From Petunia secreta (taxonomy: Eukaryota; Streptophyta; Magnoliopsida; Solanales; Solanaceae), in the NCBI GenBank assembly GCA_029990175.1, contig JARKIP010000049.1:11634001-11698000 (forward strand): DNA of 64,000 bases. The letters are read 5' to 3'. Positions 1 to 11,300 of this stretch are shown in pieces. A model generated the notes under the pieces. The model was not told the DNA's origin, searched no databases, and saw only the letters and a program-made list of their open reading frames with translations. Position 1 is the stretch's first letter. Every line of letters begins with the position of its first letter. The translations under genes were made by a program, and so were the position numbers.

Positions 1-3000
1 TCCCAGCAAGTTTATCTTGGATTGCCATCACTTGAGCAGCATAGGGTGATATTATACCTAAAGTGAGCTCCTTTCTTGACACACTCCACGCTGTAAGAAC
101 ACAAATGGAGAGAATGTAAAGGCACATGGAAACTACCTGAATCCTCTTAGCAAAATAAAAAGCACCCCTGTAATTTATTTTCGGACTGCAAGCATTAAGC
201 ATCGCTCAGTATAAAAGTAACATGCATAGAAAAAAAAAGTATCTACAGCGTAACATGTAACACAAAAGTATCAATCCATTTGCTTTAGTAACTTGCTTTT
301 CTTTCATCAGGGATTCTAGACCACTTATACATCAGTGAGTTTAAACCACTTAGTCTCTTGCTATCATCGCGGATGCTATCCCTTAAAAACTTCTACATTT
401 GAAGTTATCTTAGCTGAACTATAAAATCGATTGAACAAATATTCTATACCCCTTATGAACAGGATTCGTATCTAGTACACCTAAATATAGCCATGAAACA
501 TGAAGCAATTTTTCTGATCTCTATCCACTTTTCAAACTGTTCATGCTTCCATTATTTACCGAGTAGCAGATTAGCTATAAACTATGGATATAAGAGACAA
601 CAATAAATGAAAAAAAGAAAAAGAAAAACAATATTGAGGAAGTTTCACAGAACTTTGTGAAGGGAAAATGTGGAAAGAACTAAGCTCCAAATTGACATAC
701 CTTTGAATACTTTTTTTACTATCATCACCACTAAAGCTACCTCAACCAGATTTCTTTGGCTTCGAGCAACATCATCAAGATCTTCTTTTCCCCAAGGCAC
801 ATTTATAAATGAATATGTGCCGAAAAGCTTTCCTGGAAGATATCTTTGCTCATAGGTTTCACATTGGACATCCAAGGCATCCTTGATTTGCTTTAGATAG
901 AAAGTTGAATTTGGAAACTGACTAATTGATGGATGCATTCTATACTGTATGTTAAGCAGGTGCTTGGAATGACCCAATGAACTGAGCCTTTCAAATAGGC
1001 TTCTTCCAAAGCCAGCTTCTTGAGAAACCTGTCGAGAAATCGCGTACAAATTAGAAAAAGAAGGAAAATGCCAAATTCTGTTTTTATTCCTTCAAGTTTT
1101 CAAGACATTAGTATGACATACTTTGCTGATAACTGTAGCTGGTAATTGACATTCATCACCAACAAGAACCAAATGTGCTAGGCCTGGTAGCTGAAATGGT
1201 ATGATGGATTCACACTCCCTCAACTGTGCAGCCTCATCAATGACCAGTAAATCAAATGGCCCCAGATCGAATAGATGAAGCTTATATGATAAGGACGGAG
1301 TACAAAAAATTATGGAAGCTGTTCGCAAACAAAATTCAGTAATAGAATGTTCATCCAGTGAACTTGGAAAGCGTAGTTCTCCCAGACACAGACTGAGATC
1401 TTCAAGAAGAATGAGGCACTGCCTCATTAAATTTACCAGAGATGATACATCCAAAAAAGTATCAGAAGTTACCATAGAAATTTCCTGATGTAAAAGGAGT
1501 TTCTCCAGTTCTAAAGATCCCGTATTTTCTTGAAATAACAATACCTCCAAAGATTCAAGTAAGAAGAAAAGCTGCTGCATCTTTTTGAAATTCCGCTCTT
1601 GAATGAAATGCCTCGCTACATGAGTACACAATATACAGAAACATTCCCTAAGAGACGACGCTAGAGACTTGAATTGGGATCTGGCAAAGTCAATATATGA
1701 GGGTAGCTTGGATTGCTGCCTCCAAGCTTCACATTGAGAATTCAATCTCTGTTCTGTGATCAGTTCACTCACAAAGTTTTGGTATTTAGCAACGCAGTTT
1801 TCAAGAAAAGAGATCATCGACGTTATGCATTGTCTCCAGCCTGTCGTAGACCCCAGGCACTCTACAAGCCTGTCAATACGATTATGTATCTGAATCTCTT
1901 CAATGTCTTGACCACTTTTCAGCCTGTCTTTATGCCCATATAAGAGAATATCACCCAAAGGACAAAAGAAATTTGCCATTTCAGATTGCTTTTTAAACGA
2001 TTCTGTGACCTGCTTACATAGCTGCAAGGCAACTTCTGTTACTGCCACATTAGTTGGAGCACAAGTAAGAGTCCTGCGCTTCATTTTCACAAGATTAAAG
2101 AGCATCACACTTATAGTTCTCGTCTTTCCAGTACCAGGAGGACCCCATAAAAGTTCAACTGAACACTGGTGATCACATTTCATTCTACCAAGAGAACTCA
2201 ATATTGCATTAGATTGGGATTCATTCAACATTGACAAGAGACTGCATTCATATTCTGGAGCTGATCTAACATTTGTATTTACAGAACAAAGTTCACATTC
2301 ATCGTCATCAACCTGTTCACATGGAAACATGCATCAAAGAGAATCCAAATGATGCTATAATGCCAATTACCTAAAGATAATATATTAATTGATATAATGA
2401 AGGTGGTAGTTGAAGTAGCTATGGCCCTATATGATGGAAATTAGTATACAAATATACTTCTATCTTTCATAAAATAAAACTAACAGGATAGAAGAAGAGC
2501 TATCTGAAGAAAAGTCAGATGGCATGACCAGAGGAGTGGGTCTTGATCTTGACTCTTGAAAATTAATCTAAGAGAAGACAGTAAAGATCACCTGTTGTTC
2601 ACGTCATGTTTCCGTTGAACATTAAAGCCAATGATATTTTTTACTCCTTAAGCAAACATGAAAGGAAACTATTTTAATTTCTCCACTTCAAAGGTAAAGG
2701 AGATGAAGAAAGGTTTAGATAAAGAAGTTAAAATCACTATGAAACATGCTTCTGCTTTTGACATTTTACCTTGGGCTAGCAAATGGCGAAGAACAAAGTA
2801 ATAAAGTTCTGGTGAGGCTACACAGAACTTTATTACTACTTTGTTCTGATGAGGCTACACAGAACAAAGTAATTGAAAGATGACATGTTTACAATGTGCC
2901 AAACACATTCAAACCATTATTTTGGTTAGAGACGTCCAAAACATGCAATGCAGTCTTTTTCTTTTTTGGTACGACTTCTCCTAAGTTTTTGTTACATGAC

Positions 3001-5134
3001 TAGTTCGATCTAGAAATACATCACCTTAATTATTATGTAGCTAATGACTTCTAATGACATCTGTAGGCTCAGATCGATTCTTTCTCTATTGCATTGACAT
3101 GTCAGACATGTTCTTAAATATCCTCATTTAAACAGTTTATTTAGCTCCTCCCAGGGTATCTTCTTTCAGATATCAGGTCTGAGGCCTCAGGGTGCAGTAA
3201 AAGGTGAAGGAGATGAATATATACCTCTTTCAAGAATTACAATTTAAACAGTAAAATTAAGCATAAGTTACCTCGTAAGTATTGCAGAGAACTTTCTCAA
3301 TTAACTTAAGATTCCGCTTCATCCCCAACGCATTCCATATTCTGCTATTTGGCATCACATGTTCCAAGAAAACCACATAAAGTAATTTTTCCGTACTGCT
3401 ATTAAATCCAATATCTTTAGCTACTTTCACTGTAAAATCAGTACAACTACCACTATTAACATTCTCCTGCCTGGGCATAACTATTGATGCAAATGTCCAA
3501 TTCCAATCCATTCTTAATAGGTCAGCAGAAGTTTCTGGTTTAGCATCTGAGATGAGAACGATATCTCCAGGTAAAGTTATATACGGCTCCCTGTGATCAC
3601 TTGATCTATTTTTCCAGTGATCAACCATTACACTATAGATCGAAATATCAGTTGAGATTGCTTTTTTAATAAACGCCACTTCAGCAAATGGAGCTTTGTC
3701 TATAACCTCAAGAGAAGCAGCAAGTTCTGCTCGCGTTTCTTCCAACAGAGGGTAGACATAAGAACGTAAGTAATGCTCCACCGATTGAAATGACTCTGGA
3801 ATCTTCTCCACCTACGTATTGTTGAAGAAAATCAAAGTTATCGCAGCAGAGACTATAAAAGTTATAAGCTTCTGTTGACAATAAATAAAACTACAAGGAC
3901 GTCTCAATTATGAAGCACATGAACCGATACAACACTAGTTAGTTCCAGCAACAGGAAACCATAATTGGCAAGTAACTCATTCATTTAATACTCTAGAGCT
4001 AATGGACGATGTTGCAAATGGAAGTTCAAACAGGTGAAGGCTCAATAAACAAGAAATGAGCTCAAGCATCACCATGTAATTACAACTCTCAGCTATCATC
4101 ATTCTGCTAGAATCAAAATTAGGTCCAACTACGCTCCATATTACATGTTCAATATATACATTGAATGAAAAATGGCGTGGGATGTTGAAGTTGTCCTACA
4201 CGATGGAAATGAATGGGCAAGTTGCCCATATAAACTTTTGACAATCCTCCCCCTTTGAGCTAGCCTTTGGGGTGGAGTTAGGCCCTAGCTTAATGGGTGC
4301 CTGTTGGAGCATGGTGTGGTGTGGGAATGTGTCCCACATCGGTGGAAAAGAGAGGGCAAGATGCCCATATAAGCTTTGGACAATCCTCCATCCTTTGAGC
4401 TAGTTTTTGGGGTGTGAGTTAAGTCCAAGCTTATGTGGGCGCCCGTATGTGTGTGGATGCCCGTGTGATGGGCGCCCGAGTTTGTTGTGCCAGGGGAAAG
4501 ACTCTGGCCCGGTCCAAGCTTATGTGGGCGCCCGTATGTGTGTGGATGCCCGTGTGATGGGCGCCCGAGTTTGTTGTGCCAGGGGAAAGACTCTGGCCCC
4601 GGAGCAGGAAGACTGTCTCCGGTTGGAACCCCTTTGAGCACGTGGTCTACGGGCCACCCAGGCAAGAGGATCCAAGATAAAGATTTGAATGACATACACG
4701 TCAGGGGGAAAGACTCTGGCTGAGTTAGGTCCAAGCTTATGTGGGCGCCCATATGTGTGTGGGTGCCCGTGTGATGGGCGCCCAAGTTTGTTGTGCCAGG
4801 AGAAAGACTCTGGCCCCGGAGCAGGAAGACTGTCTCCGGTTGGAACCTCTTTGAGCACGTGGTCTACGGGCCACCTACATATCGACAGAACCAGCAACTT
4901 TGGCACAAACTCTGCATATGTGTTCAAAAAACTTACTAAATATGTACTAAAATTAAATTTCAAACCTAGTTACTAGCATTTAAGGTCGTCGTCTTAAAAT
5001 CCAGAACCCGTAAAGTTAAAAAATACCTTGTCTGTGTACAAATTATGATTGAGGACATCTTGCAGAGACCATGAGAAAATAAGATCAAGCAGCTTAGGCC
5101 ATGTTCTCTTTTGTTTCACAGTTTTTCCTTCCAT
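1..5134 (-). CDS. SEN1/UPF1-like superfamily 1 helicase, left copy (3' end outside window)
   Basis: Predicted nuclear RNA/DNA helicase, related to the Arabidopsis group annotated as tRNA-splicing endonuclease positive effector-related. Exons on the minus strand with GT-AG borders: 5134-5027 (starts MEGKTVKQK), 3811-3272, 2312-1122, 1028-701 and 90 to beyond position 1. Phases agree across all junctions. Exon 3 carries Walker A GPPGTGKT, the DEAA box (VIDEAAQL) and motif III GDECQLP. Exon 4 carries the YRMHP motif. The last part seen reads into the conserved SPYAAQVMAIQ region; motifs V and VI must lie to the left. No stop or frameshift is visible in the exons read. Intron 1 is swollen by a repeat at 4160-4880. 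The start was chosen by comparison with the middle copy, whose first exon has the same sequence pattern. The closest relative here is the copy at 51400-58060. Confidence 0.85.
4160..4880. repeat. LTR-like fragment plus GC-rich tandem repeat inside helicase intron 1
   Basis: Two related blocks (about 4165-4290 and 4303-4430) carry the plant LTR-like sequence with 'gtcccacatcggtgg', 'gcccatataa' and 'caatcctcc'. They run into a tandem repeat starting with 'gtccaagcttatgtgggcg' at about 4423, 4512 and 4729. Each unit holds two copies of the palindrome gggcgccc (one is altered to gggcgcccat in the last unit) and ends in 'ggaaagactctggcc'. A second duplicated block ('ggagcaggaagactgtctcc') lies at about 4600 and 4820. 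Open frames across this block are repeat artefacts. Confidence 0.6.
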
Positions 5135-5509
5135 TTTTCTTTCTTATTTAGAACACTCATAAGCTACTACTTACTTAAAACATATTTAAAGTATTCATGA
5201 TCATGTTAGTTTCCTACTGAGTTCCTAAAAAGTATATGATCATGCCTTTCTACGAAATTAAACATTTGGAAAAGGAAGCAGAACTTGTACTTTTCTGCTA
5301 TGTAAATTGCCAATCATTTTCAACTTTTTGTTGGATGGCCAATTTGGTCGTTGCAAAAATTAACAAGTCGTTGTAAAGGATATGACCCTATAGTCTTGTA
5401 CTCTTGCCTTTTCACTCTACTGATTGATCTTATTGTAACACCATATTTCTTATTTTCTTGTACTTGTTTTCACACTTTTGATAGCACTTGTCACTGTTTA
5501 TATTGCATA
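5135..5509. promoter_or_regulatory. Upstream region of the left helicase copy
   Basis: About 0.4 kb of AT-rich sequence upstream of the helicase start. The stretch near 5290-5350 (reverse strand 'caacgaccaaattggcc' and 'ggcaatttacat') is shared with 51178-51260 upstream of the middle copy, so both copies inherited the same proximal promoter. I see no recognisable binding site beyond this shared block. Confidence 0.35.
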
Positions 5510-6100
5510 CACCTAAATTTTTTGCACCCCTAACCTCTTCATTTCTCAAAATATGTCACTCTTTTTCTAACTTCTCCACCAAGGCAAAATAGGAAATACA
5601 AAAAATAAATAAAACATATATATGGCATAAAACGAAAAATCTATTAAAAATACAAATAGAAAACACCTTTGCTGTTCTAAATCAAAGCTACAGTATTATC
5701 ACTGTTTTAAATCAAAGGACTTTTGTCCTTTCTTTGAGCAATCTTTCTCACCCACACCTAGAGGATATCAAAGCTTTCTTTAGGTTAATCTTGCTATAAA
5801 CTTACCCAATCCGGTGTTTCCACCAAACTATAGGAATTTAATAAAGTGGAAATATATATTAATTAATTATGGTTAAATAAAAAAAGTGTGTGAAAACAAA
5901 TGGTAAGCATCCACTGGGTTGGTGTAAACACCGGTGGTAAACTTTCCCTGTTTTTCTTTTCATCCATAGGCCAAACAAAATAAATTTTAAGTTTTTTATT
6001 TATTTGTATTTCCAATTTCGCCCTGGTGGAGAAGTTAGAACAAAAGTGGTTTTATTATTTTGTAAAGAAATGAAGAGGTTAGGCTGCAAAACTTAAAAAC
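5510..6100. mobile_element. Non-autonomous element with long terminal inverted repeats
   Basis: The stretch 'cctaacctcttcatttct' (about 5528) and the following 'taacttctccacca' reappear inverted at about 6010-6090, giving imperfect terminal inverted repeats of roughly 100 bases. The interior is AT-rich with no coding potential. Exact ends and a target duplication could not be fixed, so the superfamily is unknown. Confidence 0.5.
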
Positions 6101-6140
6101 AATAAAAATAAAATAGCATACGTATTATAAAATACATTAA

Positions 6141-7049
6141 GGACTCGTTTGGTTTGATGTATTGATTAGTTAATCCATGTATTAACATTTTCTACACTTT
6201 TATCCCACGTTTGGTAGCTCTTTCGAAAGGGGAATAGCTAATCTCGGTATGAGTTTATACACCAATTTGGGTATAAACTAATACCAACCCCTACATGGAT
6301 TACAATACATGAATAAAGAAGTTGAAAGGACAAAAGTATCCTTACCCACAAACCCTTTTATGCTAAAACTCATTTTCTCTATAAGGGGTCGTTCGGTTCA
6401 GTGTATTAATATTAATACATGCACAAAACTCAGCGTTAACTTAGCGCAGCGTTCGGTTGGTTTTTGTAAAATTTTAATACGCGCATAAAATTAGTGCAAC
6501 GTTTGGTTGCGTTTTTGTATATTCCGCATTATTAGTACCCGCATTATTAATGCGGGAATCTATGTATTATTTTATGCGGAGTGGAAGGTGGTATTAATAA
6601 TGTGGGTATTAATAATGCAGGTATTAAAATTTAAAATGACAAAATTAACCCTCATAATAATAAGGATATTTTAAAATTTTATATAAGGAGTAAATAAATA
6701 TTTTAAATAATAATATTTTTTGTTAATTTGTAATATATCAGTGATTCAAAAAATAATACATACGTTATAATATATGCATGGATAATACCTACATTATTAA
6801 TACACATATTACTAATACCCATATTACTAATACCCGCATTAATAATTAATACCCGCATTAAATAAGTGAGTAACCGAACGACCCCTAAGTGTATAATTGT
6901 AAACTAAAGTTTATACATGTTTTTACCAAATACTATTTTAAATTAATACATAGTATATCTAGAATTTAATACATTAAACTAAACACATAATAAAAACAAT
7001 CCGTGCATTATTAATCCTTGTATAACTTGCCTCTCTACCAAACGACCCC
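6141..7049. mobile_element. Tourist-like MITE (outer of a nested pair)
   Basis: The left end is 'ggactcgtttggttt' and the right end is the inverse 'accaaacgacccc'. A TAA trinucleotide flanks both sides (6138-6140 and 7050-7052), as is typical of PIF/Harbinger-derived Tourist elements. It is split by the inner element at 6385-6885. Its right end is only about 70 bases from the NLR start codon. Confidence 0.6.
6385..6885. mobile_element. Tourist-like MITE (inner, nested)
   Basis: The termini are 'ggggtcgttcggtt' and its inverse 'aaccgaacgacccc'. A TAA flanks both sides (6382-6384 and 6886-6888). The interior is AT-rich with repeated 'acccgcattattaatgcggg'-type palindromic pieces and no gene. 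It is inserted into the outer MITE and is therefore younger. Confidence 0.65.
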
Positions 7050-7121
7050 TAAGAGTGCAAAACGCTAAGGACTATGACAACTTTATGTTCACAAGGAATT
7101 AAGCTGTGAATATACTAAGCG

Positions 7122-9377
7122 ATGGAGGTCAATAACTCCATTCTTGACAGTAGTTCATCACAAGGCTCTTCTGAGCAGAACACACTTGTGGGATTCAATG
7201 ATGAATTGATGGCAATAATAGAACAACTCACTGGTCAATCATCTAATCTGCAAGTAGTGTCCATTGTTGGCATGGGCGGTATTGGTAAGACAACTCTTGC
7301 TCAAAGAATTTATAACGATCGTTATGTTGTCTATGACTTTGATATTCGCGTGTGGATTACTGTGTCTCAAGTACAGGATGATCGACAAATACTGTTGAAA
7401 ATTTTAGATTGTGTTTCTAGTTTTAACACTGATCAAGAAATCAAGAAAAAGAGCAAGGAAGAACTAGAACTGCTAGTCTATCAAAGTTTGTTAGACAAGC
7501 GATTTCTTATAGTCATGGATGACATGTGGTGTCCTGATATTTGGTTTTATGTAAAAGGGTTGTTACGTAGGAACAAAAAGAGTAGTAGAATCTTGTTAAC
7601 TACTCGAGATAAGGATTTGGCTAAATGTGCTAGCCCTGATGATAGTGTACCTCATTGTTTGAATCTTTTGAATGTGAATGAAAGTTGGATCCTATTGAAA
7701 GGGAAGGTGTTTGGAAAAGAAAATTGCCCTCCTGAACTGGAAAAAATAGGAAAGATGGTCGCCGAAAAATGCCAAGGTCTACCACTAGCTATTGTAGTGG
7801 TTGCAGGGCTTCTATCCAAGAAAAGCAAATCTATAAATGGCTGGAAAATTGTTTTAGAAAATTTAAGCTCACTACTATTTGCAAATGCTGAAAAGTGTTT
7901 GGACATACTGGCTTTGAGCTACAACCATTTACCAAGACACTTGAAGGACTGCTTTCTCTATTTCGGGTTGTTTCCAGAAGACATGGAAGTTCCTGTAGGG
8001 AAACTAATCAAGTTATGGATTGCAGAGGGATATTTTGAGGAAAGACAAGATAAGAGCTTAGAGGAAATGGCAGAGGAGTCTCTTAAGGATCTGATTGATA
8101 GAAGTCTTGTTTTGATGGGCAAGCAGAGTTTTGATGGCAAAGTCAAAACTTGTAGCATGCACGATCTAATCCGAGAGCTCTGTTTAAGAGAATCAAGGAA
8201 AGAGAATTTTCTATATGTTGTGAACAATCAACACAAGGAAGTTTCTCCAGAAGATATAAAGGTTTCACTAAGATTAAGTTTCCATTCAAAGAAGTGGGAA
8301 TTTATACAAGAAATCCTTGATAATGGCAATTTAAATGCGACACAGTCTATCCTTTGCTTTGGGAAATCCTATGATCTTCTACACAAATTTTTGAGCTGCG
8401 GACCAAAGGTTTCACATATGAAGCTGCTCAAGATATTGGACATATCTTTAGTGAGTTTCACCTGTTTCCCTATCGACATAGTCCAGCTAACACAGCTGAA
8501 GAACGTTGCTATCAGGACATCTAGTGATGTTCCTGTATCGGTCTCAAATCTGCAGCATTTGCAGACAATGGTTGTGCATAAGACCTCTTCAAGCACATTG
8601 TTTCTACCAACCACGATCTGGAACATGTCACAGCTGAGGCATCTACATTTTGGGTCAGGGTACATAGTAGACCCTGCCAAGCCACGAAGCGATATCGATG
8701 AGAACTCTTATCTGAGAAACTTACAAGCAATTTCTGGACTTAGTCCTTCTAGTTGCACAGAAGGTGTCTTTAGAAGAATGCCACAATTGAAGAAATTGGG
8801 GATTAGGTACTATGATAGCAACAAAGGGCAGCCCAGTATTCTCCGCAACCTGGTTCATTTATCTAAGCTTGAAGAATTAAAATTTCAATTTGAAGGCAAG
8901 GTAACACTTGATAGAATGACCCCTCCAAACTTGCAACTTCCTTATACTTTCCGCCATCAGTTGAAGAAATTAACACTATTCAAAAGTTGTCTGCCATGGA
9001 AGAGTATGACTCAGCTCAGTAGGTCATTGCCCAATCTTGAGGTCCTAAAGCTCAAACAAAATGCCTTTGTAGGAACGGTTTGGGAACTAGACAAAGAGAG
9101 ATTCCTACAATTGAAGTTTTTGCTACTTGAAGCAATAAATCTGAAGCAGTGGAATGCAACCAGAGATCATTTCCCAAGGCTAGAGCGCCTAGTCATTAGA
9201 TATTGCTATGATTTGGAGGAACTCCCTTATGAGATTGGCGAGGTTCCCACATTGCAGACAATCGAGCTAGATCCTTGCAGCAAATCTGCTGTAGATTCTG
9301 CAAAGCAGATTCTTTATGAGCAACAGGGGATGGGAAACGATGACCTCAATGTTCTTATACACTCTACTATAAGGTGA
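7122..9377 (+). CDS. R1-like NB-ARC-LRR immune receptor lacking the N-terminal domain
   Basis: A 751-residue intracellular NLR of the Solanaceae late-blight R1-like group, expected to bind ADP/ATP and signal after pathogen perception. Visible motifs: P-loop GMGGIGKTTLA (about residues 50-60), kinase 2 LIVMDDMW (129-136), RNBS-B RILLTTRD (156-163), GLPLAI (219-224), RNBS-D CFLYFGLFPED (277-287) and MHD (346-348). Degenerate leucine-rich repeats run from about 400 to the end. Full-length relatives carry a coiled-coil/R1 N-terminal region of several hundred residues before the NB-ARC. Here the reading frame is closed by stops just upstream of the ATG ('tga ata tac taa gcg atg'). The right-arm copy starts at the same point, so the truncation predates the duplication. 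There are no introns and no internal stops. The putative promoter is made of MITE sequence. Confidence 0.88.
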   Translation: MEVNNSILDSSSSQGSSEQNTLVGFNDELMAIIEQLTGQSSNLQVVSIVGMGGIGKTTLAQRIYNDRYVVYDFDIRVWITVSQVQDDRQILLKILDCVSSFNTDQEIKKKSKEELELLVYQSLLDKRFLIVMDDMWCPDIWFYVKGLLRRNKKSSRILLTTRDKDLAKCASPDDSVPHCLNLLNVNESWILLKGKVFGKENCPPELEKIGKMVAEKCQGLPLAIVVVAGLLSKKSKSINGWKIVLENLSSLLFANAEKCLDILALSYNHLPRHLKDCFLYFGLFPEDMEVPVGKLIKLWIAEGYFEERQDKSLEEMAEESLKDLIDRSLVLMGKQSFDGKVKTCSMHDLIRELCLRESRKENFLYVVNNQHKEVSPEDIKVSLRLSFHSKKWEFIQEILDNGNLNATQSILCFGKSYDLLHKFLSCGPKVSHMKLLKILDISLVSFTCFPIDIVQLTQLKNVAIRTSSDVPVSVSNLQHLQTMVVHKTSSSTLFLPTTIWNMSQLRHLHFGSGYIVDPAKPRSDIDENSYLRNLQAISGLSPSSCTEGVFRRMPQLKKLGIRYYDSNKGQPSILRNLVHLSKLEELKFQFEGKVTLDRMTPPNLQLPYTFRHQLKKLTLFKSCLPWKSMTQLSRSLPNLEVLKLKQNAFVGTVWELDKERFLQLKFLLLEAINLKQWNATRDHFPRLERLVIRYCYDLEELPYEIGEVPTLQTIELDPCSKSAVDSAKQILYEQQGMGNDDLNVLIHSTIR

Positions 9378-10240
9378 GCTACAAATCAATACATGTAATT
9401 ATGCCTTATGACTTTCTACATTTATTTCCAACTGCATTTGTTCAAACTTCATGATAAGCTAAATATTGTCTTGTCCTCTAGCCAAGTGATATCATCTCTT
9501 TCTTATGGTGTCACTACTGCAACTTGAAAACTTGCCAAAGGTCTTCCAAATGTAATTGTTTTGATTTTATGATTAATGATAGTTACATATCTACTCCTCT
9601 GGTCACCCAAGATGAACTCAGAAGGTGACACAAGCCCATTTCAGTTTGTAAACTTGCAAAGAGCTGGTTCCCGCATCATATTGCATATTAAAATTCAATT
9701 CATGACTTTTAAAAGATAATACTCTGTAACTAGTACCTTCATTTGTTCTATTGCAGAACGAAAACATTTTACGCACACCAAACAAGAAGGCCACCAGCAA
9801 AGTAGAGGGGATGGTGTTGACGAGAAGCAGACTTGAAGTGAAGATTACAATTTTCACAACTCTGTCAAAAATATGTGCAGAATTTTATTTCTTTTCCTAA
9901 GAAATAAAAGTCATCTTGTCTCTAATATCTAGTTAATGGAAGAGTGTATATGCTTATTTGGTTTCAAGTGATGAAAAGGTAAATGACAGGATGAATGGAT
10001 GCTTTCTTTCTATAAAACCCGGACAAAGAGAACCATGCATGTGTTCTACTACTAATTTGGTATGTAATGCAAAGTATGCCTGCAGGATGGAGACAATATT
10101 TCTCTGCTTCTGTTAATTTTCTATACCTCCAAGATATAGCAAGAAAACGTTTTCCATCATCCCTTTTAGAGGTCCTTTGTTGCTCCAACCTTTTCTTGCC
10201 TAATAAAGAGCCATATGGTCCATTTATCTTGGTTACATAA
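9378..10240. other. NLR 3' flank shared between arms; no gene
   Basis: This AT-rich non-coding stretch contains the block 9600-9860, which matches 38590-38840 inverted, and the block 9870-10100, which matches short islands at 37307-37388 and 36612-36653. Short open frames here have no conserved features. From about 10240 to 10735 I see only non-coding sequence. Confidence 0.6.
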
Positions 10241-10736
10241 TGACACGTGTATTTTGCTGGTCTATTATAGGCTCCTTGGGTTCTATTTATTATTTGATGG
10301 CAGGTAGGTCAACTGAACACTACCTGTTAGGTGCTTACTTAGCAGGTCTCCCCTCTGTATCTTTAATGAGACACAAGTGTATTATGTACCAAGTTAAATC
10401 AGCCTCCTGGATAAATTGCAGCAATCATAACAATTAAGCTTCGGAGTTTTATTTGTTGGAGGATCCAATCAATGTTGTAAACTGAAAAAACAAACTTCAA
10501 TAGTAAAGCTCTAAGGTCATATTTTCATTCAAAGCAATTACTTTAAGGAGGGTATCAAGCCTTGCCTCATTCACCTAACGGGAGGGAATCAGTATTCCCC
10601 TTTTACAAGGCAAATTATTAGATAACCTATGATGAACATGGAGTTTACAAGATACTGAAAACTCATATATTATGTGCTGATCAAGATGGACTCACAGTAT
10701 TACAACTTAAATAAGGAAAATGAAAAACTACCAAAG

Positions 10737-11285
10737 CTTGGAACCTTCATCTTCATAGGGTTGAGATGAATTAACCTGCTGCTGATCCTCCTCACTCCGG
10801 GCTGCCATTGTTGTGAAATGACTTAGTGCTGTGTGCTGCCTCTGTGCCACAAGCTTCTCTTCCCAGCGGAATAGCTTATTTCTGGAAATAGCTTACACAG
10901 CTTATATTTGTCATCGGATCTTTGTCATGAAATGATGTAACAATGGAGGTTTCAGCCATAAGTGGCATAGGCAATTCCTTAGCAACTTCAGTTAACCACC
11001 TTCCAGATTCTCCAAGTGAGGCCAATTGTGTAGGTTTTAACACTAAATGCCAACCAGCACATTTTTGGCATAGCAGAATATCTACTGATTTAGTATCCAC
11101 GATGAAGGTTGTTCCCATTAATTGCTGAGACTAACACGACAGCAACTAAATGAGTAATGCAATAATAACCTCAAGGCATTTGCCAAGTGATCCACTAGGT
11201 TCAAAGATCAGTCTTTCCTCATTACCTGCATTTCTCAAAGCATGAGCATCAAAGGCAGCAAGATGGATAACAGCATCCGGTTACA
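10737..11285 (-). pseudogene. Exon-like pieces of an unrecognised gene (C-terminal end)
   Basis: Three coding-looking stretches lie on the minus strand. About 11280-11171 reads DAVIHLAAFDAHALRNAG and ends at a possible donor ('cttgag gttatt'). About 11122-10900 reads through LLCQKCAGWHLVLKP and SGRWLTEVAKELP, preceded by an 'ag'. About 10880-10737 reads RWEEKLVAQRQ through MAARSEEDQQQ to the stop after GSKLW. The compositions look like real protein and the pieces are in gene order. The upstream end stops 15 bases below the PPR stop codon, and I could not find a clean splice between the last two stretches. I do not recognise the family. It may be a truncated remnant or the 3' end of a gene interrupted by the PPR gene. 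Confidence 0.45.
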
Positions 11286-11300
11286 AAACATAAACTAAGT

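Larger units (their letters stand above)
1..10150. repeat. Left arm of a large, old inverted duplication
   Basis: The helicase exons (5134-1, minus), the NLR gene (7122-9377, plus) and the NLR 3' flank up to about 10100 reappear in reverse order and orientation in the right arm. Matches outside genes include the helicase promoter (about 5290-5350 against about 51178-51260), the NLR start region, 9600-9860 against 38590-38840, and 9870-10060 against blocks at 36612-36653 and 37307-37388. The two arms differ by many substitutions and by transposons found in only one arm, so the duplication is old. The outer edge near 10.1 kb is approximate. The other end lies outside the window. Confidence 0.85.

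Noticed and set aside
4285..4963. Overlapping open frames on both strands with GRPYVCGCPCDGRPSLLCQ-type repeats
   Set aside because: They arise from the GC-rich tandem repeat; the same peptide recurs in several frames and no domain is conserved.
10240..10437. Short open frame MTRVFCWSIIGSLG on plus
   Set aside because: Not conserved in any way I can see and lies in non-coding flank; no splice or domain support.
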